From the NCBI RefSeq assembly GCF_011516755.1, contig NZ_WOSY01000009.1:62001-126000 (forward strand): a stretch of 64,000 nt of DNA. The letters are read 5' to 3'. Positions 19,591 to 28,338 of the stretch are shown one piece after another. The stretch comes from Acetobacter conturbans (GTDB lineage Bacteria; Pseudomonadota; Alphaproteobacteria; Acetobacterales; Acetobacteraceae). The position numbers were made by a program, and so were the translations under genes. The notes under the pieces are model-generated. The model had not been told where the DNA came from, did not search any database, and saw nothing but the letters and a program-made list of their open reading frames with translations. The stretch's first letter is position 1. Each line of letters opens with the position of its first letter.

Positions 19591-20208
19591 ATGTGCCCTC
19601 CGAAGCTTGGTGATATCGCACCGGATTTTACCGCGCGGACGACGCAGGGATCACTGACCTTCAGCGATCTCCGAGGCTCGTGGGTGCTGCTTTTTTCCCA
19701 TCCGGCCGATTTCACGCCTGTCTGTACGAGCGAATTCATCGCGTTCGCCCGCCATGCCGATGCATTCGCGGAGATTGGTTGCGAACTGGTGGGGCTGTCG
19801 ATCGACAGTCTGCCCTCTCATCTGGCGTGGCTGGAGGCGATCCGATCATGCTTCGGCATCAATATCCCTTTTCCGGTTATCGAAGACCCGTCGATGGTCA
19901 TCGCCCGGGCCTATGGGATGCTGGATGAAAATGCGGAAAGCAGCGCGACGATCCGCGGGGTGTATGTCGTTGATACCGACGGGGTTATCCGCGCCATCAA
20001 CTGGTATCCCGCTTCTATCGGGCGTTCGATCGAGGAATTGCTGCGCGTGGTCAAGGCGCTTCAGACGGTGGACAGAGACGGCGTCATGACGCCCGAGGGA
20101 TGGCAACCGGGCGGAGATGTGGTTCTGACTGGCCCTGTCACCCAGGATGAAGTGACATCGGCTGGGCCTGCATGGTTCTTTCAATATAAACAGGCGAAAA
20201 AGAAATGA
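19591..20208 (+). CDS. Peroxiredoxin (Prx6/AhpC-like)
   Basis: This thiol peroxidase reduces hydrogen peroxide or organic peroxides. The peroxidatic Cys45 lies in the family motif HPADFTPVCTSEF, and the C-terminal PAWFFQYK resembles the Prx6 group rather than short 2-Cys enzymes. I chose the ATG at 19591 because a GGGGGG ribosome site lies just upstream and the protein then starts like its family (KLGDIAPDF). An ATG at 19540 would add 17 residues. The following ArsR-type gene overlaps by 4 bp, so the two are co-translated. Confidence 0.92.
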   Translation: MCPPKLGDIAPDFTARTTQGSLTFSDLRGSWVLLFSHPADFTPVCTSEFIAFARHADAFAEIGCELVGLSIDSLPSHLAWLEAIRSCFGINIPFPVIEDPSMVIARAYGMLDENAESSATIRGVYVVDTDGVIRAINWYPASIGRSIEELLRVVKALQTVDRDGVMTPEGWQPGGDVVLTGPVTQDEVTSAGPAWFFQYKQAKKK

Positions 20209-20630
20209 ACCGTCTGGACAATGAAGAAGCCCGTAAGCTGACTGATAAGCTCAAGCTTTTTGCGCAACCCCAGCGTTTCATGATCCTGACGCTACTGCTT
20301 GATGGGGCGCTGGCGGTCAGCGACATCGAAACACGGACTGGGATCGGACAGCCGACGCTGAGTCAGCAGATAGGTACCCTGCGGCGCGCGGGAATTATTG
20401 CGGCACGCCGGGATTCCCGTTCCATGTATTACAGTTTCACCAATGATCTCGAAAAGGAAACCGTTCGGATACTTCTCGGTCTTTTGCGTGGGCAGATAGA
20501 GCCCCCTTCCGAGTTAAGGGCATCATCGGGTCCTGCAAAGGAAAAATTATCGCAACGCCGGGAAACAGTTGAATCCCCGGGAGGTGCGTTCTTTGCCCGC
20601 GTGGTGAGGCATGGACATGACATATCCTGA
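20205..20630 (+). CDS. ArsR-family winged-helix regulator
   Basis: This 141-residue protein has the ArsR winged-helix fold (LFAQPQRFMILTLLL, then DIETRTGIGQPTLSQQIGTL as the recognition region, then a wing RRDSRSMYYSF). It contains no cysteine, unlike thiol-sensing relatives such as BigR/SqrR. If it senses oxidants or sulfur species it must do so differently. It overlaps the peroxiredoxin by 4 bp (ATGA), so it probably regulates that gene or its own operon. A strong terminator follows. Confidence 0.88.
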   Translation: MNRLDNEEARKLTDKLKLFAQPQRFMILTLLLDGALAVSDIETRTGIGQPTLSQQIGTLRRAGIIAARRDSRSMYYSFTNDLEKETVRILLGLLRGQIEPPSELRASSGPAKEKLSQRRETVESPGGAFFARVVRHGHDIS

Positions 20631-20647
20631 CCATCCTGTTCCATAAT

Positions 20648-20681
20648 GAAAAAGCCCTTCTGACTACAGAAGGGCTTTTTC
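20648..20681. terminator. Bidirectional intrinsic terminator
   Basis: GAAAAAGCCCTTCTG (20648-20662) pairs with CAGAAGGGCTTTTTC (20667-20681), giving a GC-rich stem flanked by A and T runs. It lies between the convergent ArsR gene and the lipoprotein gene and can serve both. Confidence 0.92.
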
Positions 20682-20708
20682 ATATCTGTAGACAAACTGC
20701 CGAAAGAT

Positions 20709-21635
20709 TCAGTTTGTCATCTTGCTGGCGGGCAACTTGAGATAGCCACTGGCGGGAGACCGCTTCTGAGTGGATGTGGTGCTTGTGTCTGTAGTGTCAC
20801 CTGCAACACCACCGGGGAAAATGGCATCCGGTTCGGCGGAGGTTGCCGAGGTGGAGGTTGCGGTGGTTCCTGATGAGGGTGAGGGCGTCGCTGAATTGGC
20901 TACTTCGGGGGCCGGTGAGGATGCAGAGGTCGTCGCGGGTGTCGCGGCGGACACCGCTGATGAAGTCGCCGCGCTAGACGCTCCAGTCTTGGCCGATGAA
21001 CCATCCAGAGATTCCGTCTGAATGGCTCCTGCCGTCGGCATGCCACCGGCATCGACAAGCCAGTCCTTCAGGTTGTGGCGGATCTGGAATTCCAGTTCCA
21101 CATTCATGTCCTGCATCATCTGACGCGTCAGTTCATAGAGATTGGCCTTGCTGTCCGCATCCCCCTTGCTGAGGTCGGGCTTCATCTCACGGGTCACATG
21201 GGCTTCCGCTTCGCCGACCTGCTGCCCCGTGGAGGACAGGACATCAAGATGCGTGTCCAGACGGCCAGCCAGCATACCGCCGGGCTCATGAACGATGGAG
21301 GCGCGATCAATCGTAAAGACGGCTGAGCCGGTCGTTCCTGCTGCAACGAGACGCTGCTGCGCCATCTGGATCAGCGCCTGATCGGGCGGAATGGGAGCCT
21401 GTCCGGACTCATCTCCGGGGACGGATCCCGGCGTCGCATGATCGGCCATCTGCAGGGTGGCGATATTCAGGTGAAGTTGATTGAGATAGCTGTACTGATA
21501 GGGGGGAAATACCGTCACGGCATCATCGTCGGACGCACAGCCTGCGAGAAGACCCATAGAACCGAAAGAAGCGGCCATCACGGCTATCCGTGCCCGACGC
21601 GCCAGTAGACCGAACCCTTTGTCGAGGCGAACCAT
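20709..21635 (-). CDS. Outer-membrane-type lipoprotein with Ser/Thr/Ala-rich tail
   Basis: With the ATG at 21635 the protein starts MVRLDKGFGLL and has a lipoprotein signal ending in LLAGC, so Cys33 would be lipidated. The next residues are SDDD, which would disfavour retention by the Lol system in the enterobacterial rule. The middle (about 34-205) looks globular; the last 100 residues are low-complexity Ser/Thr/Ala/Pro. In-frame ATGs upstream (21650, 21722) are possible starts. I do not recognise a family. It follows an orphan gene on the same strand. Confidence 0.8.
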   Translation of the reverse strand: MVRLDKGFGLLARRARIAVMAASFGSMGLLAGCASDDDAVTVFPPYQYSYLNQLHLNIATLQMADHATPGSVPGDESGQAPIPPDQALIQMAQQRLVAAGTTGSAVFTIDRASIVHEPGGMLAGRLDTHLDVLSSTGQQVGEAEAHVTREMKPDLSKGDADSKANLYELTRQMMQDMNVELEFQIRHNLKDWLVDAGGMPTAGAIQTESLDGSSAKTGASSAATSSAVSAATPATTSASSPAPEVANSATPSPSSGTTATSTSATSAEPDAIFPGGVAGDTTDTSTTSTQKRSPASGYLKLPASKMTN

Positions 21636-21733
21636 CCCGCTCTTCTCCATGTCTGCACATATATTTCGTTCATGAAGTGCTTCAGCAGAATGCAACATGA
21701 ACGGTCTTTCTGTCCTGGTCACCGAGAAATACC

Positions 21734-22804
21734 TTATTCCTCTTCCGGACCTCTCTTTTGCCCAATCTGCGCCTGAATGGCGGGAACCCCAAATGCGTTC
21801 GGGGACAGCGGAGAAAGTGACTGGCTTCCGGCATTGGCCCCGTTGTTCTGCTGTCCGTTCCAGTTGCCCGGAAGCGTCGGCAACGAACCCGGCAGTGACG
21901 AAGCGGCACCGAGAGTGAAGCCTCCCGGACTTCCCGCTTGTCCGAACTCGATCGTCAGTTCCTGTGGGGCTTCTTCCACGTAACGTGCATCGCCGATAAA
22001 TCGCGACAGGAGACGTAACGGGATCAGTTCAGCCACATCGTTCTGCCGCTCCATCAGGATGATATCCTGCTGCGGGCAATAGATGACGGAAATTTCAGCG
22101 TCATCAGCAGGGTGCACCGTGCCGACATACAGAACGATGTTGGCGTGAGGGTCGGCGAACCGTGTCAGTTCCATGTCGCGCAGGCGCAATACTGTGTAGC
22201 CACGCAGTACAGCGCCGCCATAAGGCGACAGGACGACGGGTGTGCTCTTTGCCGCCAGTCCTTTTGCAATGGAGAGCAACTGCGTGAGAGCAGCAGCTTT
22301 CAGAGGGGGGGTATCCGGACGGAAGGAAAGTCCCTCGGCAGGCAGCATGGCGGCGGTGAAGCACCCGGGAGGCGGGAAGCGCTGCAACCAAGCTGAGAGC
22401 AGGTTTTCACACAGGATGCGACCGAGGTTGCGGACTTTTTCGGTTAACGGAACCTCGCCCGGTCGCAGGGCTTCCAGCGCGGTAGTCACCAATGTCCTGA
22501 AATAGGGGGCGACAGAGTCTACCAGAGTGTCCTGTTCTTCGGGCGTCAGATCCTCGAAGCGGGAGGCGCGGTAATTGAACGTCCTGTCAAAGATCCAGAA
22601 CGCTTCCAGCCCGTCATCATGACGGAGGCGGAGAACCGGATTTGGCAGCAGGCTCACATGCAGGGCGAAAGGAGCCCAGCCCGGATAGAACCGCCTGAGC
22701 GGCTGGTTGTTGACGTTCAGAGTGTGTGACTGACCATCGAGATTGACGATGATACGACCATCATCCTCGGGATAGGCTTTATCCTGTGCGGAGGTCCCGG
22801 ACAT
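21734..22804 (-). CDS. Hypothetical protein of unknown function (356 aa)
   Basis: The frame is long and codon-like, and it sits close to the lipoprotein gene on the same strand. No signal peptide, membrane segment or known motif is visible. The first 280 residues look globular, with alternating beta stretches and helices; the last 75 residues are rich in Gly, Asn, Gln, Pro and Ser and look disordered. It could act with the downstream lipoprotein, but this is only positional. Confidence 0.75.
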   Translation of the reverse strand: MSGTSAQDKAYPEDDGRIIVNLDGQSHTLNVNNQPLRRFYPGWAPFALHVSLLPNPVLRLRHDDGLEAFWIFDRTFNYRASRFEDLTPEEQDTLVDSVAPYFRTLVTTALEALRPGEVPLTEKVRNLGRILCENLLSAWLQRFPPPGCFTAAMLPAEGLSFRPDTPPLKAAALTQLLSIAKGLAAKSTPVVLSPYGGAVLRGYTVLRLRDMELTRFADPHANIVLYVGTVHPADDAEISVIYCPQQDIILMERQNDVAELIPLRLLSRFIGDARYVEEAPQELTIEFGQAGSPGGFTLGAASSLPGSLPTLPGNWNGQQNNGANAGSQSLSPLSPNAFGVPAIQAQIGQKRGPEEE

Positions 22805-22887
22805 TCTTTTCTGCCTGCTGTCTTAACGCCTGAGTGACGGTCTCAGGCCCTGCTGGACCTGAAATCGGGAAGTATCCGCGAACACGC

Positions 22888-23871
22888 TCAGGTGTCCGCT
22901 TCCGCACGATGAGCGACCGTCGTGCGGTCGAACAGGAAATCATGATTGCAGAACTCGCATTTCATCGTAATGGCGCCGTCCTCCGTCATGTGGTCGAGGT
23001 CATCGTCCGAGAAGCGTGACAGCACATCCGAGAGTTTCGCCTTGGAACAGCGGCAGCCATAGGCCAGTGCCCGTGGCTGGCCGAGGACAGGGTCCACCTC
23101 ATGAAACAGACGATACAGCAGCGTTTCCGGCGACAGGCCGTCATCCAGCAGTTCCCCGTCCGTCAGGGTGCGCGCCAGCACGACAGCGGTATCCCACGCA
23201 TCTTCCGTGCGCTCATCCATCGCGACCTCAACATCCGGATCGCCGGAGACATCGGAGCCCCCCCCGTCTGCGATGCGCTCAAGGATCAACCCGCCGGCGC
23301 GCCATCCGGCGTCCGTGTGGCGCGCGGCCAGCATGAGCCAGCACGCATGCTGTTCACTGGTCGTGAAATAATGCATCGCCATGTCTGCGAGACTGTCACC
23401 GGTGATCTCGACGATGCCCTGATGGCGGTCCATGTCCGGTCCCTGATCAACAGTCAGCGCCATATAGCCGTCGCCGGTCAGTTCCCGGTCCGAAACCGGT
23501 TTGCCGGAGCCCAGCAGCGGTTCGAGCTTGTCCTCATCCTGCCGGGCGTAGAACCGCAGTGCGCCGGTATCGGTGGAGTCCGCGAGAAGCAGGCTGACCG
23601 GGCCGTCACCTTTCACCTGAAGCGAGAACGATCCCTGAAACTTCAGGGCGCTGGCCAGTGCCGCGACCATCGCGAGGGCCTCCCCCCCAAGGGCGGAGAT
23701 CGCCGGATTGTTGTCATGACGTGTGAGAAGGGCGTCGGCCAGTCGTCCGAGACGGATCAGCCGTCCGCGAACGGGACGGCCCGCAAGATGGAAAGGCGTG
23801 ATACCCCCCGGCACCACCACGTCCGGCACCTCCGGACGACCTCGATCAAGAAACGCGGGGGTTTCCAACAT
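22888..23871 (-). CDS. hslO: Redox-regulated chaperone Hsp33
   Basis: Hsp33 is a cytoplasmic holdase switched on by disulfide formation. The C-terminal zinc site is complete (CRC near the start of the redox region and CEFC near the end, CxC-x(n)-CxxC). The N-terminal domain shows DSTDTGALRFYARQDE-like Hsp33 sequence. At 327 residues it is slightly longer than the E. coli protein. It ends a reverse-strand run argD-argF-small gene-hslO, 79 bp after the small gene. Confidence 0.93.
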   Translation of the reverse strand: MLETPAFLDRGRPEVPDVVVPGGITPFHLAGRPVRGRLIRLGRLADALLTRHDNNPAISALGGEALAMVAALASALKFQGSFSLQVKGDGPVSLLLADSTDTGALRFYARQDEDKLEPLLGSGKPVSDRELTGDGYMALTVDQGPDMDRHQGIVEITGDSLADMAMHYFTTSEQHACWLMLAARHTDAGWRAGGLILERIADGGGSDVSGDPDVEVAMDERTEDAWDTAVVLARTLTDGELLDDGLSPETLLYRLFHEVDPVLGQPRALAYGCRCSKAKLSDVLSRFSDDDLDHMTEDGAITMKCEFCNHDFLFDRTTVAHRAEADT

Positions 23872-23950
23872 GCCTCTCCTTGCGTGTGTCTGCTCTTCGA
23901 TGCGGCGTCGCCACCTCTGAAGCAGACATATGGTGACGCGCCCGTCGGTG

Positions 23951-24310
23951 TTACAGGTCTGCCGTCAGACGGGTTTCCACCGCCTCAAGCGCCTGTTCAA
24001 GCCTGCGTTCCGTCTCATCGCTCAGAGTGAACGCCGGTCTCAGGGCCGCGAGCAGCCCGCGACGGCAGGCGTCATGCGCGACGTCCAGATCCTCCCCGCG
24101 CGGCGCGGCGGCAAGGCAGTCGATATAGGAATCACGGAACGTTTGCAGCTTATCGGCCGGAAGACCGAGCACGGTCAGCGCCTTGTCCACTTCTGGCTCC
24201 AGCCAGCCGGGAGCAGCCGGTCCCTCTTCCGTGGAGGACACCAGCGCCGGGCCGTTTTCCGGTCCCGCCGCCACGATTTTGTCCGCGTCGTTTCCTGTCT
24301 TGTCGCTCAT
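23951..24310 (-). CDS. Small conserved-type protein between argF and hslO
   Basis: This 119-residue acidic protein overlaps the end of argF by 4 bp (ATGA), so it is translationally coupled to it. The N-terminal 35 residues are low-complexity; the rest is helical with two cysteines (DCLAAAPRG, DACRRG). No known domain is visible. Tight coupling in an arginine operon argues that it is a real gene. Its function is unknown. Confidence 0.75.
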   Translation of the reverse strand: MSDKTGNDADKIVAAGPENGPALVSSTEEGPAAPGWLEPEVDKALTVLGLPADKLQTFRDSYIDCLAAAPRGEDLDVAHDACRRGLLAALRPAFTLSDETERRLEQALEAVETRLTADL

Positions 24311-25311
24311 TTTGCCTCCTCTCCGAACCGGGTCCAGTCGTCACCGCACAGCGCCCAGACAAGAAGACCTTTCTGGGCATGCAGCCGATTCTCGGCTTCG
24401 TCGAACACAACCGAGTTCGTGCTCTCGAACACCTCTTCCGTCACTTCCTCGCCGATATGGGCGGGCAGGCAATGCATGAACAGGGCGTCTTTCCCCGCCA
24501 GCGCCATGAGAGTGCGGTCAACACGGTAGGGTTCAAGCAGGATGATGCGGTCTGCGGCGGCTTCGTCGGACATGCTGACCCATGTATCGGTCAGGACACA
24601 GTCCGCGTTTTCCACGGCTTCGCGCGGGTCATGCGTGAGCAGGAGCTTTGCACCGCGCGTGCGGGCCCAGGCCACCACTTCAGGCTTTGGTGTCAGTTGT
24701 TTCGGCGTCGCGATCCGCAGCGTGAAGTCGAACAAAGCTGCGGCTTCGATCAGGGAGGCTGCAACATTGTTGCCGTCTCCCACCCACGCCAGCGTCCGTC
24801 CGGCGATCGGTCCCTTGTGTTCCTCGAACGTCATGATGTCGGCAAGGATCTGCACCGGATGAGAGTCCGGCGTCAGACCGTTGATGACAGGCACGCTGCT
24901 CCATGTGGCCAGTTCGTGCAGGGCGGCGGTTCGGCCGGTACGCAGGACGATGGCGTCGACAAAGCGGGAAAGAACCCGCGCCGTGTCGGGGATGGACTCG
25001 CCGCGACCAAGTTGCGTGTCATTGGCCGACAGCACCACAGCATCTCCACCAAGCTGGCGCACCCCGACTTCGAAGGAGACGCGGGTGCGGGTGGAGGGCT
25101 TGGACAGCAGGATGCCGAGGGCGCGGCCTTCCAGTGGCTTTTGCGGGTGCAGTGGCCGCGTGCGACCGCGCTGCATGCGTTTCATGCCTGCTGCCACGTC
25201 AATAATCTGCCGCAACGTCGCCTTGTCCAGATCACGCAGGTCCAGGAAGTGGCGGATGGCCTTCCCCGAAGGCTGTTGATCAGGAAAGGCGGGTTTGGCA
25301 GAGGCGGTCAC
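24307..25311 (-). CDS. argF: Ornithine carbamoyltransferase ArgF
   Basis: ArgF joins carbamoyl phosphate and ornithine to give citrulline in arginine synthesis. The carbamoyl-phosphate site SKPSTRTRVSFE, the ornithine-side motifs and the catalytic HCLPAH loop are all present, and the length of 334 residues is normal. It overlaps argD upstream and the small gene downstream by 4 bp each, so the operon is tightly coupled. Confidence 0.96.
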   Translation of the reverse strand: MTASAKPAFPDQQPSGKAIRHFLDLRDLDKATLRQIIDVAAGMKRMQRGRTRPLHPQKPLEGRALGILLSKPSTRTRVSFEVGVRQLGGDAVVLSANDTQLGRGESIPDTARVLSRFVDAIVLRTGRTAALHELATWSSVPVINGLTPDSHPVQILADIMTFEEHKGPIAGRTLAWVGDGNNVAASLIEAAALFDFTLRIATPKQLTPKPEVVAWARTRGAKLLLTHDPREAVENADCVLTDTWVSMSDEAAADRIILLEPYRVDRTLMALAGKDALFMHCLPAHIGEEVTEEVFESTNSVVFDEAENRLHAQKGLLVWALCGDDWTRFGEEAK

Positions 25312-26501
25312 GAGGCAGTCTCCAGTGTAGCGGCCCGGACGGTTTCAGCGGCCTGCCGCAGGCGGCTCACGGCTTCGCGGCAATCCTGTTCCGAGATGGT
25401 GAGTGGCGGCACAAGCCGCAGAACATTGTCTCCGGCGGAGACGGCAAGAAGGCCCGCAGCCTGCGTGGCGGCAAGCACGTCAGCCACTTTGGGCACGCAG
25501 CGCAGGCCGATCAGCAGACCGAGGCCGCGACGTTCCGAGAACACGTCCGGAAAGTCGCCGATCACCGCATCCAGTTCCGTGTTGAGGAAGGCTGCGCGTT
25601 CCTGCACGCGGTCCAGGAAACCGGGAGCGAGAATGATGTCGAGAACCGCGTTGGCGGCGGCGCAGGCGAGCGGATTGCCGCCGAACGTCGTGCCGTGGGT
25701 TCCGGGTGTGAGATGCTTTGCCACGGCCTCACGGGCAAGGATCGCGCCGATGGGGAAACCACCACCAAGTCCTTTTGCCGAGGACATCACATCCGGCGTC
25801 ACGTTCGCCCACTCATGCGCGAACAGCTTGCCGGTGCGTCCGACGCCCGTCTGCACCTCGTCAAAGGCGAGAAACAGGCCGAACTCGTCGCACATGGCGC
25901 GGAGTTCCTGAAGGAAGCGCGTATCGGCAGGCTTGATGCCGCTTTCGCCCTGTATGGGCTCCAGCATCACACCCGCCGTTTCCGCCGTCACGGCGTTACG
26001 CACCGCATTCATGTTGTTGAGCGGCACATGGTCGAAGCCGGGAGCGCGCTCTCCGAACCCGTCGAGATAGGTCGGGTTGCCGGTCGCCGACAGCATGCCG
26101 AGCGTGCGGCCGTGGAACGCGCCTTCAAAACAGAGGATGCGGGTCCGTTCGGGGTGGCCGCTTTTCGCCTGCGCGCGACGGACGGCTTTCACCATGCCTT
26201 CGTTCGCTTCCGCGCCCGAGTTGCAGAAGAACACGCTGTCCGCGAATGTCGCCTCCACCAGCCGGGCGGCAAGGCGCTCGGCCTGCGGCACACGGAACAG
26301 GTTGGAGACATGCATCACCTTGCCAGCCTGCTCGGCGATGGCCTTCACCAGATGCGGGTTGGCGTGTCCCACGGAACTGGTGGCGATGCCGGCCGCGAAG
26401 TCGAGAAATCGTCGCCCGTCTGTCGTGTACAGCCATGCGCCCTCGCCCCGCTCGAAAGCGAGGTCAGCGCGGTTGTAGGTCGGCATCAGGGCGGAAATCA
26501 T
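25308..26501 (-). CDS. argD: Acetylornithine aminotransferase ArgD
   Basis: This 397-residue PLP enzyme makes N-acetylornithine from the semialdehyde in arginine synthesis. Class III features are clear: NSGAEANEG, FDEVQTGVGRTG and the PLP lysine in SSAKGLGGGFPIGA. It is the first gene of the reverse-strand operon and is followed with a 4-bp overlap by argF. The ATG at 26501 begins MISALMPTYNRADLAFERGEG, a typical family start. Confidence 0.95.
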   Translation of the reverse strand: MISALMPTYNRADLAFERGEGAWLYTTDGRRFLDFAAGIATSSVGHANPHLVKAIAEQAGKVMHVSNLFRVPQAERLAARLVEATFADSVFFCNSGAEANEGMVKAVRRAQAKSGHPERTRILCFEGAFHGRTLGMLSATGNPTYLDGFGERAPGFDHVPLNNMNAVRNAVTAETAGVMLEPIQGESGIKPADTRFLQELRAMCDEFGLFLAFDEVQTGVGRTGKLFAHEWANVTPDVMSSAKGLGGGFPIGAILAREAVAKHLTPGTHGTTFGGNPLACAAANAVLDIILAPGFLDRVQERAAFLNTELDAVIGDFPDVFSERRGLGLLIGLRCVPKVADVLAATQAAGLLAVSAGDNVLRLVPPLTISEQDCREAVSRLRQAAETVRAATLETAS

Positions 26502-26834
26502 CGGAGCCGTGTGTCCATCTAGGGATTGAAAGGGCTGAAACAGAAATGGCCCGCTGCCTCTCGGGAGCGGGCTTCCGGTTCAGCCTTATGATGGCCGTGC
26601 TTGGGCGTGCAAGTCAAACGTACACACCCGCTGAATGCGGCAGACGGCCGGGAAGCAGGTGTGCGGAACCTTGTTCAGGTCCTGATAAATAAGGTGTGGC
26701 TGGGGGCAGGCCGCGTTCTGATGAGACCGGGGCAACCCGCATCTTCAGGAGAGCGAAGGGCACGGTGCACTGCTCTTGAAAACTGTCATGGTTGCAAAAG
26801 GGCATGGTGCTGTTTCCGCAGCAAACGCAACATT
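26502..26834. other. Intergenic region with a leader hairpin before argD
   Basis: This 333-bp gap lies between the argD start and the end of the permease gene. It holds an inverted repeat GCCCGCT/AGCGGGC (26549-26555 and 26566-26572) in the argD leader, without a U-tract. No gene or other element is supportable. The argD promoter should lie here. Confidence 0.5.
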
Positions 26835-28214
26835 TCAGCTCGGGACCACGATCGAAGAGGAACCGGGGCTGTGTTCCCGGGATTTATGCAGGTTGATCAG
26901 ACCGTAAGATAAAAGGGTGAGGGCAAGCAGGCCGAGGCTGCCGAAGAGAGTGAGACGCTGCCCGGAATCAAGAGCGATGCCGGTCAGCACGGCAACGATG
27001 CCGCCACCGGCGATCACGTTGGCCCACGGATAAAGCTGAATTCCCGGGCGGCGGGGCAGGTCGCCACTGCGGATCATGCGACCGTGAGCAATCACCATGG
27101 CGAGATAGATGAAAAGAATGATGTCGCCACAGGCCGTCATCAGAAAAGCGAAGACCGCGCCCGGTGCGAGGATGGAGGTATAACCAAGCATCATGCCGAT
27201 GGCCGCGCTGAACAGAACGGCTTTCGCCGGCGTGCGGCCGGGGCCGGGTGCACCCAGCCATCGCGGCGCCTGTCCGGCCGCCGCGAGGCTGCTCAGTGTG
27301 CGTGACGTGACGTAGACCGAAGAATTCAGGCACGAAAACACCGCACTGAAACTGACGATGCGGATGATGGTCGCACCTCCGGGAATGGTCATGCGATCAA
27401 GGGCCGCGAGGAAGGGCGACTGACCTGACGTGACAGTCTCCCAAGGCACGATGCACAGGATCATGGCCACGGAGGCGATATAGAAGGTGCAGACGCGCAG
27501 GACGGTGGAGCGTGTCACGCGGGCCAGATTGCGTTCGGCATCCTCGCTTTCGGCGGCGGCGATAGTGGCGATTTCCGATCCCATCATGGAGGACATGATC
27601 AGGGGAACGCAGACAAGGATGGCGGCAAGCCCGTGCGGTGCGAAACCGCCATGATTGAAGAGGGTATCCGTAACAGGCGGCGCATGCCCGAAAACATGCG
27701 AGACAAACGCGAGACCAAGGAAAAGAAAGCCGACAATACTGGCGACCTTGATGGCGGCAAGCCAGAATTCAACCTCGCCGAACGAGGCGGGTGAAGCCAG
27801 ATTCACCCCCGTCACCACGGCGACGAGAACGAGGGAGACCATCCATACAGGCAGCGGGATCCATGGTTGCAGCAGGAGAGCGCCTGCGATGGCCTCGCTT
27901 CCGATGATGATTGCCCAGAAGCACCAGTAGAGCCATCCGGCGGTGAAACCCGCCCATGGACCGAGACCACGGGCAATATAGTGAATGAAAGTGCCTAGAC
28001 CCGGTCTGCCGAGCACCATGTCTCCCAGCAGGTTGAGAACCAGCATGACGAGAAGACCGGTGAGCAGGTAACTGATGATGACCGTGGGGCCGGCGACCGC
28101 GATGACGGTGGAACTGCCGACGAAAAGCCCTGCCCCGAGAATGCCGCCCAGCGCGATCATCGCGATATGGCGGGATTTCAGGCGTGCTTCGGCTGGGCTG
28201 TCAGGATTGTTCAT
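26835..28214 (-). CDS. APC-family amino acid permease
   Basis: This 459-residue membrane protein has about 12 hydrophobic segments. Its N-terminus has the APC consensus ([19 protein letters not shown]) of the GABA/Lys/Phe permease group. The substrate cannot be read directly. It is divergent from the aconitase-X gene with about 120 bp between starts. A shared control region and a role in importing the dehydratase substrate, such as a hydroxyproline, is a reasonable inference. Confidence 0.9.
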   Translation of the reverse strand: MNNPDSPAEARLKSRHIAMIALGGILGAGLFVGSSTVIAVAGPTVIISYLLTGLLVMLVLNLLGDMVLGRPGLGTFIHYIARGLGPWAGFTAGWLYWCFWAIIIGSEAIAGALLLQPWIPLPVWMVSLVLVAVVTGVNLASPASFGEVEFWLAAIKVASIVGFLFLGLAFVSHVFGHAPPVTDTLFNHGGFAPHGLAAILVCVPLIMSSMMGSEIATIAAAESEDAERNLARVTRSTVLRVCTFYIASVAMILCIVPWETVTSGQSPFLAALDRMTIPGGATIIRIVSFSAVFSCLNSSVYVTSRTLSSLAAAGQAPRWLGAPGPGRTPAKAVLFSAAIGMMLGYTSILAPGAVFAFLMTACGDIILFIYLAMVIAHGRMIRSGDLPRRPGIQLYPWANVIAGGGIVAVLTGIALDSGQRLTLFGSLGLLALTLLSYGLINLHKSREHSPGSSSIVVPS

Positions 28215-28338
28215 GCAGGCGGCCTCCCCCGGACCCGGGTCGAAAGAAGGTGGATGCGCTGGCTATGCGGCGACCAGATCATATCGTATCCGTAACGGTA
28301 TGGGGTCGAGCCCTGTTGCACAAGGCGAAAGTGTGGCG

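Noticed and set aside
24379..25911. A forward open frame of 510 codons opposite argF and argD
   Set aside because: It spans two convincing genes on the other strand and shows no recognisable domain.
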